NCBI GenBank assembly: GCA_005893365.1
Contig: VBPB01000235.1
Location: 1 to 7,449, forward strand
Length of the DNA: 7,449 nt
DNA from: Candidatus Eiseniibacteriota bacterium
Lineage (GTDB): Bacteria > Eisenbacteria > RBG-16-71-46
Direction: 5' to 3'
Below, in pieces: positions 6,235 to 7,449 of the stretch. Positions within the stretch are counted from its first letter, which is position 1. The number at the start of each line of letters is the position of its first letter. The notes under the pieces are model-generated. The model was not told the DNA's origin and ran no database searches. It saw nothing but the letters and a program-made list of their open reading frames with translations. The position numbers were made by a program, and so were the translations under genes.

Positions 6235-7065
6235 GTGAAATTCGAGATGCTCGCCAGCGGCTACGGCCTCGTCGAGGGGCCGAACGAGGACTCCGAGGGC
6301 GGGATCGTGTTCAGCGACGTGCTCGGCGGTGGCGTGTACCGCATCGACGCGACCGGCGCCGTGACGACGCTGGTTCCGAAACGCCGCGGTGTCGGCGGGA
6401 TCGCACTGCACGCGGACGGCGGCGTGGTCTGTTCGGGGCGCGACATCGTCCACGTGCGCGACGGCGTCACGCGCACGCTGTTCTCGATCCCGGGATTGCC
6501 GGGCTGGAACGACCTGTGCACCGACGCCGCGGGGCACGTCTACGCGGGCGCGCTGCGCTTCGCGGTGTTCGATCCTAACGCCGAGCCCGTGCCCGGCGAG
6601 TGCTACCGGATCGACAAGCAGGGCGAGGCGCAGCTGTTGTACGGCGGCGTGCTGCACGCGAACGGCATCGCGCTCTCGCCGGACGGCCGGACGATCTATC
6701 ACTCCGACACGCGCGCGGGCGTGATATTCGTGCACGACCTCGACCGCGCGGGAAGCGCCGCCCGGCGGCGCACCTGGGCGATGAGCCACGGGCAGCCGGA
6801 CGGGCTCGCGGTGGACGCCGAGGGCGGCGTCTGGGTGGCGAGCGCGGGAGGCGGCCGCGTCGATCGCTACCGGCCCGACGGCCGCGTCGAGCGCAGCCTC
6901 GCGGTGCCCGCGCGCATCGTCACGAGCGTGTGCTTCGCGGGCCGCGACCGCTGCGACCTGATCGTCACCACTGCCGATCATCGGGAACACCCCGATCTGC
7001 GCGGCTGCGTGCTGCGCACGCGCGCCGACGTCGCCGGTGCTCCCGTGTTTCCAGCGCGGCTCTAA
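6235..7065 (+). CDS. SMP-30/gluconolactonase-like beta-propeller hydrolase
   Basis: A 276-residue predicted cytoplasmic metal-dependent lactonase or esterase (SMP-30/gluconolactonase/LRE family, six-bladed propeller). Seen: the metal-site motifs in order, VEGP (Glu14), GWNDLCTDAAGHVYAG (Asn92), HANGIALSPDGRTIYHSDT (Asn143) and QPDGLAVDAEGGVW (Asp189). These correspond to the Glu/Asn/Asp divalent-cation ligands of the family, so the active site looks complete. There is no signal peptide or membrane segment. The length is near the family norm. Substrate cannot be assigned: members open sugar lactones, hydrolyse aromatic lactones or break down organophosphates, and no sugar-acid pathway gene is next to it. 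It follows the patatin gene by 17 nt and is probably co-transcribed with it; a lactone- or ester-processing link with the lipase is possible but only an inference. Confidence 0.9.
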   Translation: MKFEMLASGYGLVEGPNEDSEGGIVFSDVLGGGVYRIDATGAVTTLVPKRRGVGGIALHADGGVVCSGRDIVHVRDGVTRTLFSIPGLPGWNDLCTDAAGHVYAGALRFAVFDPNAEPVPGECYRIDKQGEAQLLYGGVLHANGIALSPDGRTIYHSDTRAGVIFVHDLDRAGSAARRRTWAMSHGQPDGLAVDAEGGVWVASAGGGRVDRYRPDGRVERSLAVPARIVTSVCFAGRDRCDLIVTTADHREHPDLRGCVLRTRADVAGAPVFPARL

Positions 7066-7213
7066 GCAGTTCTCGGTAATGGGACGGAGAGATCCGGGAA
7101 CATACGAATGGTAGTGAGCGGGCGCGGGTGTAGGGAAATAACTTCCAATCGGGGAGCCCGGCGTGGTATTCAACCTTGATTTGCGCGCCCCTGCGAGCTG
7201 TCCTCGGAGCTCC
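7066..7213 (+). other. Intergenic gap before the efflux adaptor gene
   Basis: A 148-nt gap with locally lower GC (for example around 7095-7150) than its neighbours, as expected for a promoter region. I see no convincing -35/-10 pair, no clear regulator palindrome and no T-run terminator. Only a weak 7-of-8 inverted pair with a 17-nt loop (7069-7076 with 7094-7101) is present. The SMP-30-like gene ends and an efflux operon probably begins here. Confidence 0.4.
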
Positions 7214-7449
7214 ATGAGAACTCGACTACCCGCGTCCGCGCCGGACCTCGGCAGTGCCCGGTCGGCGAACAGGATGGCCCTGATCGCGCTGCTTCCGCTC
7301 GCGTTCTCCGCCTGCAAAGAGGCGGCGCCTCCGGCGCCGGCGCCCGACGTGGTGGTGGCCAACGTCGTCCAGCAGGACGTGCCGATCTACTTCGAGTGGG
7401 TCGGCACGACCGACGGCAACATCAACGCGCAAATCCGCGCGCGCGTGAA
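7214..7449 (+). CDS. RND efflux periplasmic adaptor (membrane fusion protein), N-terminal fragment
   Basis: The first 78 codons of an AcrA/MexA-type adaptor that links an inner-membrane RND pump to an outer-membrane channel; the rest is outside the window. Seen: hydrophobic stretch MALIALLPLAFSAC with a likely lipidated Cys (residue 34 from the ATG at 7214), a Pro/Ala linker (KEAAPPAPAPD), then the family-typical first strand VVVANVVQQDVPIYFEWVGT and TDGNINAQIRARV, the start of the barrel/lipoyl region. The start is uncertain: ATG 7214 has GGAG 4 nt upstream but gives a 20-residue polar leader; ATG 7274 gives a very short signal peptide. The lipobox has Phe at -3, which is less common than Leu. 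The pump gene would be expected next, downstream of the window. No local regulator gene is seen. Confidence 0.88.
   Translation, partial: MRTRLPASAPDLGSARSANRMALIALLPLAFSACKEAAPPAPAPDVVVANVVQQDVPIYFEWVGTTDGNINAQIRARV

Noticed and set aside
5347..7065. A 572-codon plus-strand frame suggesting an N-terminal extension of the SMP-30-like protein
   Set aside because: The first two-thirds is an Arg-rich out-of-frame reading of the barrel domain; the SMP-30 part has a GTG start with a strong ribosome site at 6221-6230.
7069..7101. Possible terminator hairpin after the SMP-30-like gene
   Set aside because: Arms match at only 7 of 8 bases with a 17-nt loop and no T-run follows.
7143..7181. Promoter-like TTCCAA/TATTCA and TTGATT pieces before the efflux adaptor gene
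   Set aside because: Consensus agreement is about three of six per box, no better than chance for this stretch.

Overview
The window is a high-GC, tightly packed stretch of a Gram-negative chromosome. The evidence is two outer-membrane barrel proteins ending in Phe, a YcbB-type L,D-transpeptidase remnant, and an RND-efflux adaptor. The style (dense GC, GTG starts with strong GGAGG-type ribosome sites, a PlpD-like patatin–barrel protein) fits a myxobacterial/deltaproteobacterial, Binatota-like or other high-GC proteobacterial genome. The sequence alone does not fix the taxon.

Left half (1-3250, minus strand): an apparent three-gene operon read right to left. It encodes a Phenol_MetA_deg/SphA-type outer-membrane barrel protein (GTG start at 3250), a 550-residue SulP/SLC26 anion permease with a C-terminal STAS domain, and an AI-2E/PerM-family permease cut by the window edge. 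The gaps are 11 and 20 nt, and the SulP ribosome site overlaps the barrel gene's stop codon. The AI-2E gene appears broken: its first transmembrane helix is missing and the two parts lie in different frames, as if about 70 bases (3n+1) were deleted near 495.

Middle (3251-3988): the C-terminal part of an L,D-transpeptidase gene on the minus strand, with the catalytic SSGC motif intact. Its 5' portion is missing, and a segment of about 61 bp (3829-3889) lies in inverted orientation. The lost family sequence can be read on the plus strand, and flipping the segment back rebuilds a continuous in-frame match. A hairpin followed by TTTT lies just downstream of the gene. This inversion is the most unusual structure in the window.

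Right half (3989-7449, plus strand): a 742-residue patatin–POTRA–beta-barrel protein of the PlpD type (type Vd autotransporter phospholipase); then, 17 nt later, a compact cytoplasmic SMP-30/gluconolactonase-like hydrolase; then, after a 148-nt gap, the start of an RND efflux periplasmic adaptor lipoprotein that runs off the window. I see no tRNA, rRNA, CRISPR array, insertion sequence or phage gene, and no new defence-type system. The items most worth checking are the two structural lesions (the AI-2E deletion and the transpeptidase inversion), which are either real gene decay or local assembly faults.
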